Positions 1 to 7,954 of a DNA stretch of 18,456 bases are shown here, piece by piece; positions within the stretch are counted from its first letter, which is position 1; every line of letters starts with the position of its first letter. The DNA is from a bacterium (GTDB lineage: Bacteria; Bacteroidota; Bacteroidia; Bacteroidales; Bacteroidaceae). The stretch spans positions 1-18,456 of the forward strand of contig SFXD01000043.1 of NCBI GenBank assembly GCA_004559785.1. The letters run 5' to 3'. The notes under the pieces were generated by a model. That model had not been told where the DNA came from and searched no databases. It was given only the letters and a program-made list of their open reading frames with translations. Both the position numbers and the translations under genes were made by a program.

Positions 1-6
1 AAATTA

Positions 7-44
7 AGGGCTGTTCTATAAATCCGAGAACCGCAGCCAGCCCT
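7..44. other. Inverted repeat (hairpin) upstream of parC
   Basis: AGGGCTG at 7-13 is the exact reverse complement of CAGCCCT at 38-44, and TTCT (14-17) can pair with AGAA (27-30) inside it. The arms are separated by an unpaired stretch on the 3' side, and no T-run follows, so it is a poor intrinsic terminator. It may be the 3' end of an upstream transcript or chance. The rest of 45-180 shows no gene or repeat that I can support. Confidence 0.35.
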
Positions 45-186
45 GCAAATTCCCTCTCAGGTCACGATGCCCGCATAACTCCTTCATTAAGGCAAGGAAT
101 CTGACATAAAGTATTCTGCAAGAGTCTCATTCGAAATAACAGAACTCCCCTTTATCGTAACATGTTGTTTTTTCATCATCACTTAA

Positions 187-217
187 TTTGCTGATAACAC
201 ATTTTTTTGTAATTTTG
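187..217 (+). promoter_or_regulatory. Bacteroidota-type promoter of the parC operon
   Basis: TTTG at 187-190 is followed after 19 bp by TAATTTTG at 210-217, matching the Bacteroides housekeeping sigma consensus (TTTG, 19-21 bp, TAnnTTTG). Transcription would start near 222-225, giving a leader of roughly 30 nt before the ATG at 256. A second, poorer -7-like box (ATATTTTG) lies at about 231-238. Confidence 0.6.
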
Positions 218-255
218 TCGGATGATTTTCATATTTTGCAGCATAATATATAATA

Positions 256-3093
256 ATGACTGACAACGTTACTATGCAGGATGGCATTACCCATCACCTT
301 AACAAAATGTACCAGAACTGGTTCCTCGAATATGCCTCGTACGTCATACTGGAACGAGCCGTGCCGCACATAGTGGATGGCTTCAAGCCAGTACAGCGAC
401 GCATACTCCACTCCATGAAGCGCATGGATGACGGCAGGTACAACAAGGTAGCCAATATCGTGGGCCACACCATGCAGTTTCACCCACATGGAGATGCAAG
501 CATCAAGGATGCCCTCGTCCAACTGGGACAGAAAGACCTTCTGGTAGACTGCCAGGGCAACTGGGGCAACATCATCACGGGCGACGATGCCGCAGCGGCA
601 AGGTACATCGAGGCAAGGCTCAGCAAGTTTGCACTGGACGTTGTCTTCAATCCCAAGACTACGGAATGGAAACTCTCATACGACGGAAGGAACAAGGAGC
701 CGGTAGCCCTGCCCGTGAAGTTCCCCCTGCTGTTAGCACAGGGAGCAGAGGGCATCGCCGTAGGGCTCAACTGCAAGATACTGCCGCACAACCTCGGGGA
801 GATATGCGATGCGGCGATACAATACCTGCATGGCGAGGAGTTCCAGCTCTACCCCGACTTCCCCACGGGAGGCAGCATCGACGTCAGCAAGTATAACGAC
901 GGGCAAAGAGGCGGCAGCGTAAGGGTAAGGGCAAGGATAGAGAAGCGAGACAGCAAGACACTTGCCATCACCCAGATACCATACGGCAAGACTACGGGTA
1001 CGGCAAGCAAGCCAAGCACCTTCATCGAGAGCATACTGAAGGCGAACGAACGTGGCAAGATCAAGATTCGCAACGTAGAAGACCTCACGTCCGACAAGGC
1101 AGAGATACTGATACACCTCACGCCAGGGGCAAGCAGCGACAAGACCATAGACGCCCTGTATGCCTGCACCGACTGCGAGATAAGCATCTCTCCCAACTGC
1201 TGCGTGATATCCGACGGCAAGCCTTGCTTCCTGACAGTGAGCGACGTGCTGCGAAACAACGTGGACAACACGCTCGAACTGCTTCGCAAGGAGCGCATGA
1301 TCCGCAAGGGCGAACTGCTCGAAGCATTGCATTTCGCCTCCCTTGAGCAAATCTTCATCGAGGAGAGGATATACAAGGACAAGCAGTTCGAGAATGCCAA
1401 GGACATGGATGCCGCCTGCAAATGGATAGACGAGAGACTCACCCCATGGTACCCAAAGATGGTGAGGGAGGTTACGAAAGACGACATACTGCGGCTGATG
1501 GAAATCAAGATGGCACGCATCCTGAAGTTCAACAAGGAGAAGGCAGAGGAAAACATCGCACGCATCAAGGGCGAAATCAAGCAGATAGACAAGGAGCTTG
1601 CCAACATGGTGGAAGTCACCTGCGACTGGTTCAGGTTCATCAAGGAGAAGTATAGGGCGCAGCATCCACGACTGACGGAGATTCGCAGTTTCGACACCAT
1701 CTCGGCTGCCAAGGTGGTGGAGGCAAACGAGAAACTCTACATCAACCGCGAGGAAGGCTTCATCGGCACTGGGCTGAAGAAGGACGAGTTCGTATGCAAC
1801 TGCTCGGACATCGACGACGTGATACTATTCTACAGGGACGGAACGTACAAGGTGGTGCATATTGCGGACAAGCTCTTCGTAGGCGAGACGGAACGCAGCA
1901 AGGCCGAGAAGAAGAAAGCGGAGATAATACACATAGCCATCTTCCGCAAGAGCGACACGCGCACCACATACAACGTCGTCTACCGAAGCGGAAAGGACGG
2001 GGCATGTTTCATCAAGAGGTTCAACGTCACGAGCATCACGCGCGACCGCGAATACGACGTGACACAGGGCTTGGCAGGCAGCAGGATACTCTATTTCACA
2101 GCCAACCCCAACGGCGAGGCAGAGGTGATAAAGGTTACCCTAAAGCCAAATCCCAAGCTGAACAAGGTGTTCTTCGACAAGGACTTCTCCGAGATTGCCA
2201 TCAAGGGCAGGCAGAGCATAGGAAACCGACTGACGAAACTGGAGGTGACCAGAATCTCGCTGAAAAGCCACGGAGGAAGCACGCTGGGAGGAAGAAAGGT
2301 GTGGTTCGACTACGACGTGAAGAGGCTCAACTATGACGAGCAAGGAACGTACCTGGGCGAGTTCAACAGCGACGACCGCATCCTCATCCTGCTGCCCGGA
2401 GGGGAGTTCTACACCACCAACTTCGATACAAACAACCACTACGAGGACACCGTAGTCCGCATAGAGAAATTCGACCCCGACAAGGTATGGACGGCTGTGC
2501 TGTTCGACCAAGACCAAAGCGGATTCCTATACCTCAAGCGATTCAGGATGGAGGTCTCCGCCCGACATCAAAACATCATAGGAGAGAATCCCAACAACGA
2601 GTTGCTGCTGCTGACAGACACCCCATTCCCCAGACTGCTCGTCACCATGGGAGGCAACGACGAATTCCGCGAGCCTATGGAGGTGGATGCCGAGGAGTTC
2701 GTGGGCGTAAAGAGCTTCAGGGCGAAGGGAAAGAGAATCACCACATTGAACATTGCAAAGGTGGAGGAACTGGAGCCCACACGCTTCCCCGACACAGCTC
2801 AAGACTCACCGCTCGCCACTCCCGGCTCACCGCTACAGGACGAGACAGATGCAGGCTCTGCCACGAGTCCTGAAGGAGGAGGAAGACGAAGCCAACCGAC
2901 GAATGAGCAAGAGGAGAGCGGAGCTCGCTCCAGCTATCCCGAGCAAGGAGGAGGAAGACGAAGTCAACCGACGAATGAGCAAGAGGAGAGCGGAGCTCGC
3001 TCCAGCTATCCCGAGCAAGGAGGAGGAAGGCGAAGCCAGCAAGACATAGAAGACGAGCTGAATGGACAATTGCACCTATTCGATGACCTATAG
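256..3093 (+). CDS. parC: DNA topoisomerase IV subunit A (ParC/GyrA family)
   Basis: Breakage-reunion subunit of a type IIA topoisomerase, 945 aa, acting with a ParE-type ATPase (not in this window) to decatenate and relax DNA. The N-terminal part (about 10-450) has GFKPVQRRIL, the HPHGD helix at 76-80 and the active-site Tyr117 in ARYIEARL. Residues about 490-830 should form the C-terminal DNA-wrapping domain. I call ParC rather than GyrA from its resemblance to Bacteroidota topoisomerase IV proteins (GNWGN, KTTEW, PVKFPLLLAQG) and from the lack of a GyrA-box that I could see. The position of the quinolone-binding serine is Ala81. The acidic, Pro/Ser-rich tail after about 850 holds two near-identical 24-residue repeats (874-921) plus a partial third, then QLHLF at 938-942, a possible sliding-clamp-binding motif. 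ATG 256 follows a promoter at proper distance. Confidence 0.93.
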   Translation: MTDNVTMQDGITHHLNKMYQNWFLEYASYVILERAVPHIVDGFKPVQRRILHSMKRMDDGRYNKVANIVGHTMQFHPHGDASIKDALVQLGQKDLLVDCQGNWGNIITGDDAAAARYIEARLSKFALDVVFNPKTTEWKLSYDGRNKEPVALPVKFPLLLAQGAEGIAVGLNCKILPHNLGEICDAAIQYLHGEEFQLYPDFPTGGSIDVSKYNDGQRGGSVRVRARIEKRDSKTLAITQIPYGKTTGTASKPSTFIESILKANERGKIKIRNVEDLTSDKAEILIHLTPGASSDKTIDALYACTDCEISISPNCCVISDGKPCFLTVSDVLRNNVDNTLELLRKERMIRKGELLEALHFASLEQIFIEERIYKDKQFENAKDMDAACKWIDERLTPWYPKMVREVTKDDILRLMEIKMARILKFNKEKAEENIARIKGEIKQIDKELANMVEVTCDWFRFIKEKYRAQHPRLTEIRSFDTISAAKVVEANEKLYINREEGFIGTGLKKDEFVCNCSDIDDVILFYRDGTYKVVHIADKLFVGETERSKAEKKKAEIIHIAIFRKSDTRTTYNVVYRSGKDGACFIKRFNVTSITRDREYDVTQGLAGSRILYFTANPNGEAEVIKVTLKPNPKLNKVFFDKDFSEIAIKGRQSIGNRLTKLEVTRISLKSHGGSTLGGRKVWFDYDVKRLNYDEQGTYLGEFNSDDRILILLPGGEFYTTNFDTNNHYEDTVVRIEKFDPDKVWTAVLFDQDQSGFLYLKRFRMEVSARHQNIIGENPNNELLLLTDTPFPRLLVTMGGNDEFREPMEVDAEEFVGVKSFRAKGKRITTLNIAKVEELEPTRFPDTAQDSPLATPGSPLQDETDAGSATSPEGGGRRSQPTNEQEESGARSSYPEQGGGRRSQPTNEQEESGARSSYPEQGGGRRSQQDIEDELNGQLHLFDDL
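2875..3042 (+). repeat. 72-bp in-frame tandem repeat within parC
   Basis: Unit 1 is 2875-2946 and unit 2 is 2947-3018; by eye they differ at one base (AGC versus AGT, both Ser). A partial third unit starts at 3019 and fades after about 20 bp. Each unit encodes 24 residues beginning GGGRRSQ and ending SSYPEQ, and contains the small hairpin GAGCG-GAGCT-CGCTC. The unit aligns with the 75-bp repeat at 18303-18456: both share GCTATCCCGAG, then GAGGAAG, CGAAG and CAACCGA in the same order. Near identity implies recent duplication. Confidence 0.9.
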
Positions 3094-3898
3094 GTTAGTC
3101 ATAATGATAGCCCTGCTGCTACCCAACGCCATGTGGGCACAGGAGGGAAGGGAGGGAGCCACGTTCCTCCTCTTCGGCTTTGGCGGCAGCAACCAGATGG
3201 ACACCTACCTTTCGCCCATGGAATACGATGGGTGGCAGGCATCCGTATTGACGGGCAGGGAGCGAATGACCCGGATGGCTGGCGGCAGAATCTCGTTCCA
3301 AAGCATGATGCAGGCAGCGGCTACCAGGACAGAGAACCCTGCGCGGACGGCTGAGATGTGGGGCGGAAGGATAGCATACGACGCTGCCTGGCACTGGAAC
3401 TGGACACCTGCCAAGGGACTCCGGCTAAAGGCCGGCGCACAGGTAGGCACCGACCTGGGGTTTCTCTACAACAACCGCAACGGCAACAATCCCGCACAAG
3501 GCAGGGTCAGTGCCGACATTGCAGCATCGGTGGCTGCGGCATACGCATTCCGCATAAGGCGTTTCCCTCTCGCCCTGAGATACCAGGCCGACGTGCCATT
3601 GCTGGGCTGCATGTTCTCGCCACAGTACGGACAGAGCTACTATGAACTGTATATCGGCAACCGCGACCACAACGTGTGCTTCGCCCACCCAGGCAACGCC
3701 TTCTCGATAAGGAGCCTGCTTATGATGGACCTCGTATTCAGCAGGACCACAATGCGCCTGGGCTATCTGTGCGACGTGAGGCAGAGCAACGTCAACGGCA
3801 TCAGCACCCACGATTTCAGCCATTCGTTCATGCTGGGCTATGTCAGGTATTTCAAGGTGCTGAAACGAAAGGAAAGAAAGGAGGACAACGGTCTATGA
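3083..3898 (+). CDS. Exported protein, probable outer-membrane barrel (DUF3316-like)
   Basis: Predicted 271-aa exported protein of unknown function. ATG 3083 is chosen over the in-frame ATG 3062 because it puts a signal peptide right at the N terminus (basic start, hydrophobic core, likely cleavage after about 20 residues near MWAQEG). The mature part is rich in alternating hydrophobic and aromatic residues and ends in an aromatic strand (LGYVRYFKVL), as in small outer-membrane barrels. The stretch SNQMDTYLSPMEYDG recalls Bacteroidota DUF3316 proteins; that is from memory, not a search. The start overlaps the parC stop and the stop overlaps the next ATG, so the three genes are probably translationally coupled. 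Confidence 0.75.
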   Translation: MTYRLVIMIALLLPNAMWAQEGREGATFLLFGFGGSNQMDTYLSPMEYDGWQASVLTGRERMTRMAGGRISFQSMMQAAATRTENPARTAEMWGGRIAYDAAWHWNWTPAKGLRLKAGAQVGTDLGFLYNNRNGNNPAQGRVSADIAASVAAAYAFRIRRFPLALRYQADVPLLGCMFSPQYGQSYYELYIGNRDHNVCFAHPGNAFSIRSLLMMDLVFSRTTMRLGYLCDVRQSNVNGISTHDFSHSFMLGYVRYFKVLKRKERKEDNGL

Positions 3899-4920
3899 GA
3901 AACGTGTTTGCATTCATCCTCGGAGCCTTTTTCCTTTCACTCGCCTTTGGATGCCAGCAAGGTGAGGACTCTTACGACGACACGCCCGAGACGAACCTCA
4001 ACGCCCTGTGGGAAATAATCGACCAGCACTATTGCTTCGTGACCTACAAGGAAACGGAGCTGGGTTTCAAGTGGAGCGACATAAGGCAGAAATACCTGGC
4101 GCAGCTGAACCCACAGATGTCGAAGGCGCAGCTCTTTGAGGTGCTGTGCAACATGCTCGCGGAACTAAGGGACGGGCACGTCAACCTCTTTGCAAGCATC
4201 GACATGGGCAGGAACTGGAGCTGGAAGTACGACTATCCCCTCAACTTCGACCAAGAGGTGCGTGACGCTTACCTCGGCAAGGACTACCACATTGCAGGAG
4301 GGCTGGAATACAGGATACTGGAAGACAATGTAGCATACGTAGTATACGAGAGTTTCTCCAACGCCACGGGCGACGGCAATCTCGACGACATGCTCTATAC
4401 CTTGCGCCTGTGCGACGGAATGATACTCGACATCAGGAGCAACCCCGGAGGGGACCTTACCAATGCAGAGCATCTCTGCAGGAGATTCACCAACCAGAAG
4501 ACTCTCGTTGGCTACACTTCGCACAAGACAGGTAAGGGACACGATGACTTTTCCACCCCAATGGCGGAGTACATCGAGCCAAGCAAGGGCATCAGGTGGC
4601 AAAAGCCTTGCGTAGTGCTGACAAACCGCTCGTGCTTCAGCGCAGCCAATACTTTCGTCCGCAACATGAGCCAGTTCCCCCTCGTCACCATCATGGGCGA
4701 CCAGACTGGCGGAGGCTCGGGAATGCCGTTCAGCAGCGAGATACCTATAGGATGGAGCGTAAGGTTCAGTGCATGCCCAAGCTTCGATGCCGAGATGCAG
4801 CACATCGAGTTTGGAATAGCCCCCGACATCTACTGCCCACTCGACACAGAGGCGGCAAAGGCAGGCGTCGACACCATGATAGAAGGGGCGCGCACATTCA
4901 TAAAGGAACGTTTTCGTTAA
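3895..4920 (+). CDS. S41-family (tail-specific) peptidase, putative lipoprotein
   Basis: 341-aa serine protease of the C-terminal-processing family. The N terminus is a hydrophobic signal ending LAFGC, with Cys20 as a possible lipidation site; the -2 Phe makes the lipobox imperfect. An N-terminal helical part with LRDGHVN (91-97) is typical of the family. NPGGD (183-187) and the nucleophile region SCFSAAN, with Ser249, followed by GDQTGGG (268-274), mark the S41 fold. No PDZ domain is evident between them, so it is a short form. The start overlaps the upstream stop as ATGA. The substrate is unknown; it probably acts in the periplasm or on the outer membrane. Pairing with the upstream exported protein suggests a shared envelope role, which is inference. 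Confidence 0.88.
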   Translation: MRNVFAFILGAFFLSLAFGCQQGEDSYDDTPETNLNALWEIIDQHYCFVTYKETELGFKWSDIRQKYLAQLNPQMSKAQLFEVLCNMLAELRDGHVNLFASIDMGRNWSWKYDYPLNFDQEVRDAYLGKDYHIAGGLEYRILEDNVAYVVYESFSNATGDGNLDDMLYTLRLCDGMILDIRSNPGGDLTNAEHLCRRFTNQKTLVGYTSHKTGKGHDDFSTPMAEYIEPSKGIRWQKPCVVLTNRSCFSAANTFVRNMSQFPLVTIMGDQTGGGSGMPFSSEIPIGWSVRFSACPSFDAEMQHIEFGIAPDIYCPLDTEAAKAGVDTMIEGARTFIKERFR

Positions 4921-5116
4921 GCCAGATGAGCAGAGCCAAGTTTACTTGAGCTATGCCATGGCGAGAAAAGGTCGGATTTATCCAACAATGACGGAAGGCA
5001 CCTCCGGTTAGTCAGGCAGGCAGCACTGGGGGAGAGGAAGAACGCTGGCAACGGGATATTTCTGCAGGAGCAGGTTTGCAAAATTTATCATGAAGAAGAA
5101 TATTTGTTGGCATAGT
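4921..5116. other. Intergenic region with possible decayed repeat copy
   Basis: No gene seen. Just after the S41 stop, 4926-4970 has GAGCAG, the hairpin CAAGT-TT-ACTTG (4937-4948), then GAGCTATGCC and GCGAGA. This order of elements resembles the 75-bp repeat at 18303 (GAGCAG, CCAAGA-CCT-TCTTGG, GCTATCCCGAG, GTGAGA), with a deletion before the stem. The rest, 4971-5116, shows nothing that I can assign. Confidence 0.35.
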
Positions 5117-5148
5117 TTTGCAAGTAATGATATTTATCGCTACTTTTG
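5117..5148 (+). promoter_or_regulatory. Bacteroidota-type promoter of the GH2/kinase operon
   Basis: TTTG at 5117-5120, a 20-bp spacer, and TACTTTTG at 5141-5148 match the consensus exactly. Transcription would start near 5153-5156, about 35 nt before ATG 5189. The upstream TTTG is also the end of a perfect TAGTTTTG box (5113-5120), so overlapping promoters are possible, but I saw no well-placed -33 box for that second one. Confidence 0.7.
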
Positions 5149-5188
5149 CAGAAAATATTAACTTAATTTGAAACAAATATTTACCAAA

Positions 5189-7885
5189 ATGAACCACAAA
5201 CGACACACACTCGCCATTGCATTGATGCTTGCCACGATGCTGGCATCAACCCTGGCACAGGCAGCAGAAAGGCATCTCATCAGACTGGATTCGAAGGAAC
5301 TACATGGAGGTCCCGTCGACTGGAGCATGATGAAGTCCTCTGACACCCATGCCACAGGCACGGAGATTTCGTCGGTCGGCTTCGACTGCAAGACGTGGGC
5401 ACGGGCTGCCGTTCCGGCAACGGTGCTGACAAACCTCGTAAGGCAAGGCGTGTACCCCGAACCCTACTTTGGGCAAAACAACAAACTTAGCAACAACCTC
5501 ATTCCCGACCTTGCAAATGCGGGCAGGGAATTCTACACGTATTGGTTCCGAACGGAGTTCGACGTACCAAGCGAATACAAGGGCAGGCGCATCTGGCTGG
5601 AGCCCGAGGGAATAAACTACAGGGCCGAAGTCTGGGTGAACGGACACCTCATCGGCAACATGTCAGGTATGTTCAACAGCCAAAGCTACGACATCACCGA
5701 CAGGGTCAAGGCCGGGGAGAAGGCAGCACTTGCCATACGCGTATATCCTGTTGACGTGCCAGGCACCAGCATGCCCAAGAACTGGGGCGCAGCCGGAGAG
5801 TGGCACAACGGTGGCGACGGATGGATTGGACAGAACGTCACCCAACTCATGACCGTGGGATGGGACTTCACCTTCGAGGATGGAGTACGCGACCGCAATA
5901 CGGGAATATGGCGCAGCGTGAGGCTGTATTCCACGGGCAACGTCCAGCTACGTCACCCCATGGTGAAGTCTGCGCTGAGCCATCCCAACTACGACAAGGC
6001 CGCACTAACGGCAAGCGTCGAGGTGTTCAACCCAAACACCAAGACCTTCGAGTGCATCGTAAGGGGAAGGATTCCAGAGGCAAACATCACCTTAGAGAAG
6101 AAGGTGAAGCTCATCAGAGGTGAGCACCAGACCATAACCTTCACCCCGGAGGACTTCCCGCAACTCAACATCAACAACCCACGCCTTTGGTGGCCAAAGA
6201 ACAAGGGAGAGCAGAACATGTACACCCTGCAGCTGACACTGACCAACCTATCCAACCAATTGTCGGACAGCATACAGACACGCTTCGGCATCCGCGAGGT
6301 GGTGGCAAGCCGCGAGACCCCGGACAAGTCGAAGATGCTTGTCGTAAACGGACGAAAGATGTTCGTGCGTGGCAGCAACTGGATTCCAGAGGCTATGCTC
6401 CGCACCGACGACTCTCGCATGGAGACCGAACTTGCCTACACCGACCAGAGTGGCATCAACCTGCTACGCCTATGGGGCGGCGGCATTGCAGAGAGCGACA
6501 GGTTCTACGAGCTGTGCGACGAATATGGCATCATGGTATGGCAGGAATTCTGGATGACAGGCGACACGCGCCACCCGATGGACGAAGCCCTGTACCTGGC
6601 CAATGTGGAGAGCACGGTGAAGCGTATACGCAACCATCCGAGCATCGTCATCTACGTAAGCAGCAACGAGAGCACCTGCGTCACGGGAGCCGAACAACTC
6701 ATCAACAGCCTCGACGGCACACGCCCCTACCAGATGCAGTCGGAATGCGACGGCGTACACGACGGCAGCCCATACAAGCAGGTCAACCCAATGAGGCACT
6801 ACGAGAACACGGCTTCAGACAGGGGCAGCCGCGTAGACGGGTTCAACCCAGAATACGGAGCCCCCACCCTGCCCATCGTCGAGAGCCTCCGCGAGATTAT
6901 GCCCGAGGAGGACCTATGGCCTATCAACAAGGCAACCTGGGATTACATGGACGGCAATGGATTCCACCTGATGTCGACGCTGTATACCGAGATGACGGAC
7001 AAGTACGGCAAATCGTCAAACATCGAGGAGTTCGCACGCAGAGGCCAGATGGTGGGTGCCGTCAACAGCAAGAGCATCTGGGAGGTCTGGAACGAGAACA
7101 AGTTAGGGTATGGCGACAGATGGTGCTCGGGCCTGCTCTTCTGGTACCACAACTGTCCCAACTGGCAGGTATGCGCCCGCATGTGGGACTGGATGCTTGA
7201 GCCAACGGCATCCCTCTACCATACGATGCACGCCCTGGAGCCGATACACGTGCAGTACGACTATCTCACCAACACCGTGTCCGTATACAACGACTACCTG
7301 CAGCCGCTTAGCGGGGTCAAGGTAACGGCCAAGGTGTACGACATGGGCAGCAAGTTGCTCGACACCTTCTCTGCCAAGACGGACGTCCCTGCCGACGGCG
7401 TTGCCAACGACATCGTCCAGGTACGTTTCTCCGAAGGAATCTCGCAGGTACATTTCATCGCCCTGACGGCGACTGACAGCCAAGGCAAGGTGCTTTCACG
7501 CAACATATACTGGCGTTCGACAGACAAATACGAGGGCAAGGCCACGGTAACGGGTCCATGCACGTCAGGGTTCGAGCCTCTCGCCGAGATGCCCGCAGCC
7601 AAGCCCGGCGTAAAGGTGAAGCAGCTTGCTGACAGCGACGGGATGCACCAATGGGAAGTCAGCATACGCAACAGCGGCAAGCGAATAGCATTCTTCTGCC
7701 AACTCTTGCTCACGGACAGCGAGGGCAAGGCCGTGCACAGGACACGCTACTCCGACAACTTCATAACCCTGCTGCCAGGGGAGAGCCAGACCATCAAAGT
7801 AAGCACGCCCGTCAACGGCGAGGGAAAGACATATACGTTCAGGTTCGCAGAGAACATGCAGCCACAGCGGAGCGTAGGGAAATAA
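5189..7885 (+). CDS. Secreted glycoside hydrolase family 2 enzyme
   Basis: 898-aa predicted exo-glycosidase. The N terminus from ATG 5189 is a clear signal peptide ending near LAQAAERH; an in-frame TTG at 5168 would only add seven residues ahead of it. A sugar-binding jelly-roll domain is followed by Ig-like domains and a TIM barrel (about 330-650), with WIPEAM, LLRLWGGGI, HPSIVIY and two candidate catalytic glutamates: Glu494 in SSNES (acid/base) and Glu555 in NPEYGA (nucleophile). C-terminal beta domains follow. The arrangement is closest to beta-mannosidase and exo-beta-glucosaminidase/endo-mannosidase type GH2 proteins, not LacZ. The substrate cannot be fixed from sequence. It heads the run with a sugar kinase and nucleotidyltransferase, so its product might feed them. 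Confidence 0.88.
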   Translation: MNHKRHTLAIALMLATMLASTLAQAAERHLIRLDSKELHGGPVDWSMMKSSDTHATGTEISSVGFDCKTWARAAVPATVLTNLVRQGVYPEPYFGQNNKLSNNLIPDLANAGREFYTYWFRTEFDVPSEYKGRRIWLEPEGINYRAEVWVNGHLIGNMSGMFNSQSYDITDRVKAGEKAALAIRVYPVDVPGTSMPKNWGAAGEWHNGGDGWIGQNVTQLMTVGWDFTFEDGVRDRNTGIWRSVRLYSTGNVQLRHPMVKSALSHPNYDKAALTASVEVFNPNTKTFECIVRGRIPEANITLEKKVKLIRGEHQTITFTPEDFPQLNINNPRLWWPKNKGEQNMYTLQLTLTNLSNQLSDSIQTRFGIREVVASRETPDKSKMLVVNGRKMFVRGSNWIPEAMLRTDDSRMETELAYTDQSGINLLRLWGGGIAESDRFYELCDEYGIMVWQEFWMTGDTRHPMDEALYLANVESTVKRIRNHPSIVIYVSSNESTCVTGAEQLINSLDGTRPYQMQSECDGVHDGSPYKQVNPMRHYENTASDRGSRVDGFNPEYGAPTLPIVESLREIMPEEDLWPINKATWDYMDGNGFHLMSTLYTEMTDKYGKSSNIEEFARRGQMVGAVNSKSIWEVWNENKLGYGDRWCSGLLFWYHNCPNWQVCARMWDWMLEPTASLYHTMHALEPIHVQYDYLTNTVSVYNDYLQPLSGVKVTAKVYDMGSKLLDTFSAKTDVPADGVANDIVQVRFSEGISQVHFIALTATDSQGKVLSRNIYWRSTDKYEGKATVTGPCTSGFEPLAEMPAAKPGVKVKQLADSDGMHQWEVSIRNSGKRIAFFCQLLLTDSEGKAVHRTRYSDNFITLLPGESQTIKVSTPVNGEGKTYTFRFAENMQPQRSVGK

Positions 7886-7954
7886 AAGCACAGCGGAGAC
7901 ATTGACCAACAGAACAACTATAAATTATTACTATTCACCCATAACGACAAGAAT

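Noticed and set aside
733..1712. Long - strand open frames (287 and 310 codons) opposite parC
   Set aside because: They are mirror frames of a conserved gene with its codon bias, show no domain, and overlap each other.
3062..3082. Earlier ATG for the exported protein after parC
   Set aside because: It places seven polar residues ahead of the signal peptide and increases overlap with parC; ATG 3083 is a better fit, although the earlier one is not excluded.
5168..5188. TTG start for the GH2 enzyme
   Set aside because: ATG 5189 gives a standard signal peptide at the N terminus; the seven extra residues add nothing.
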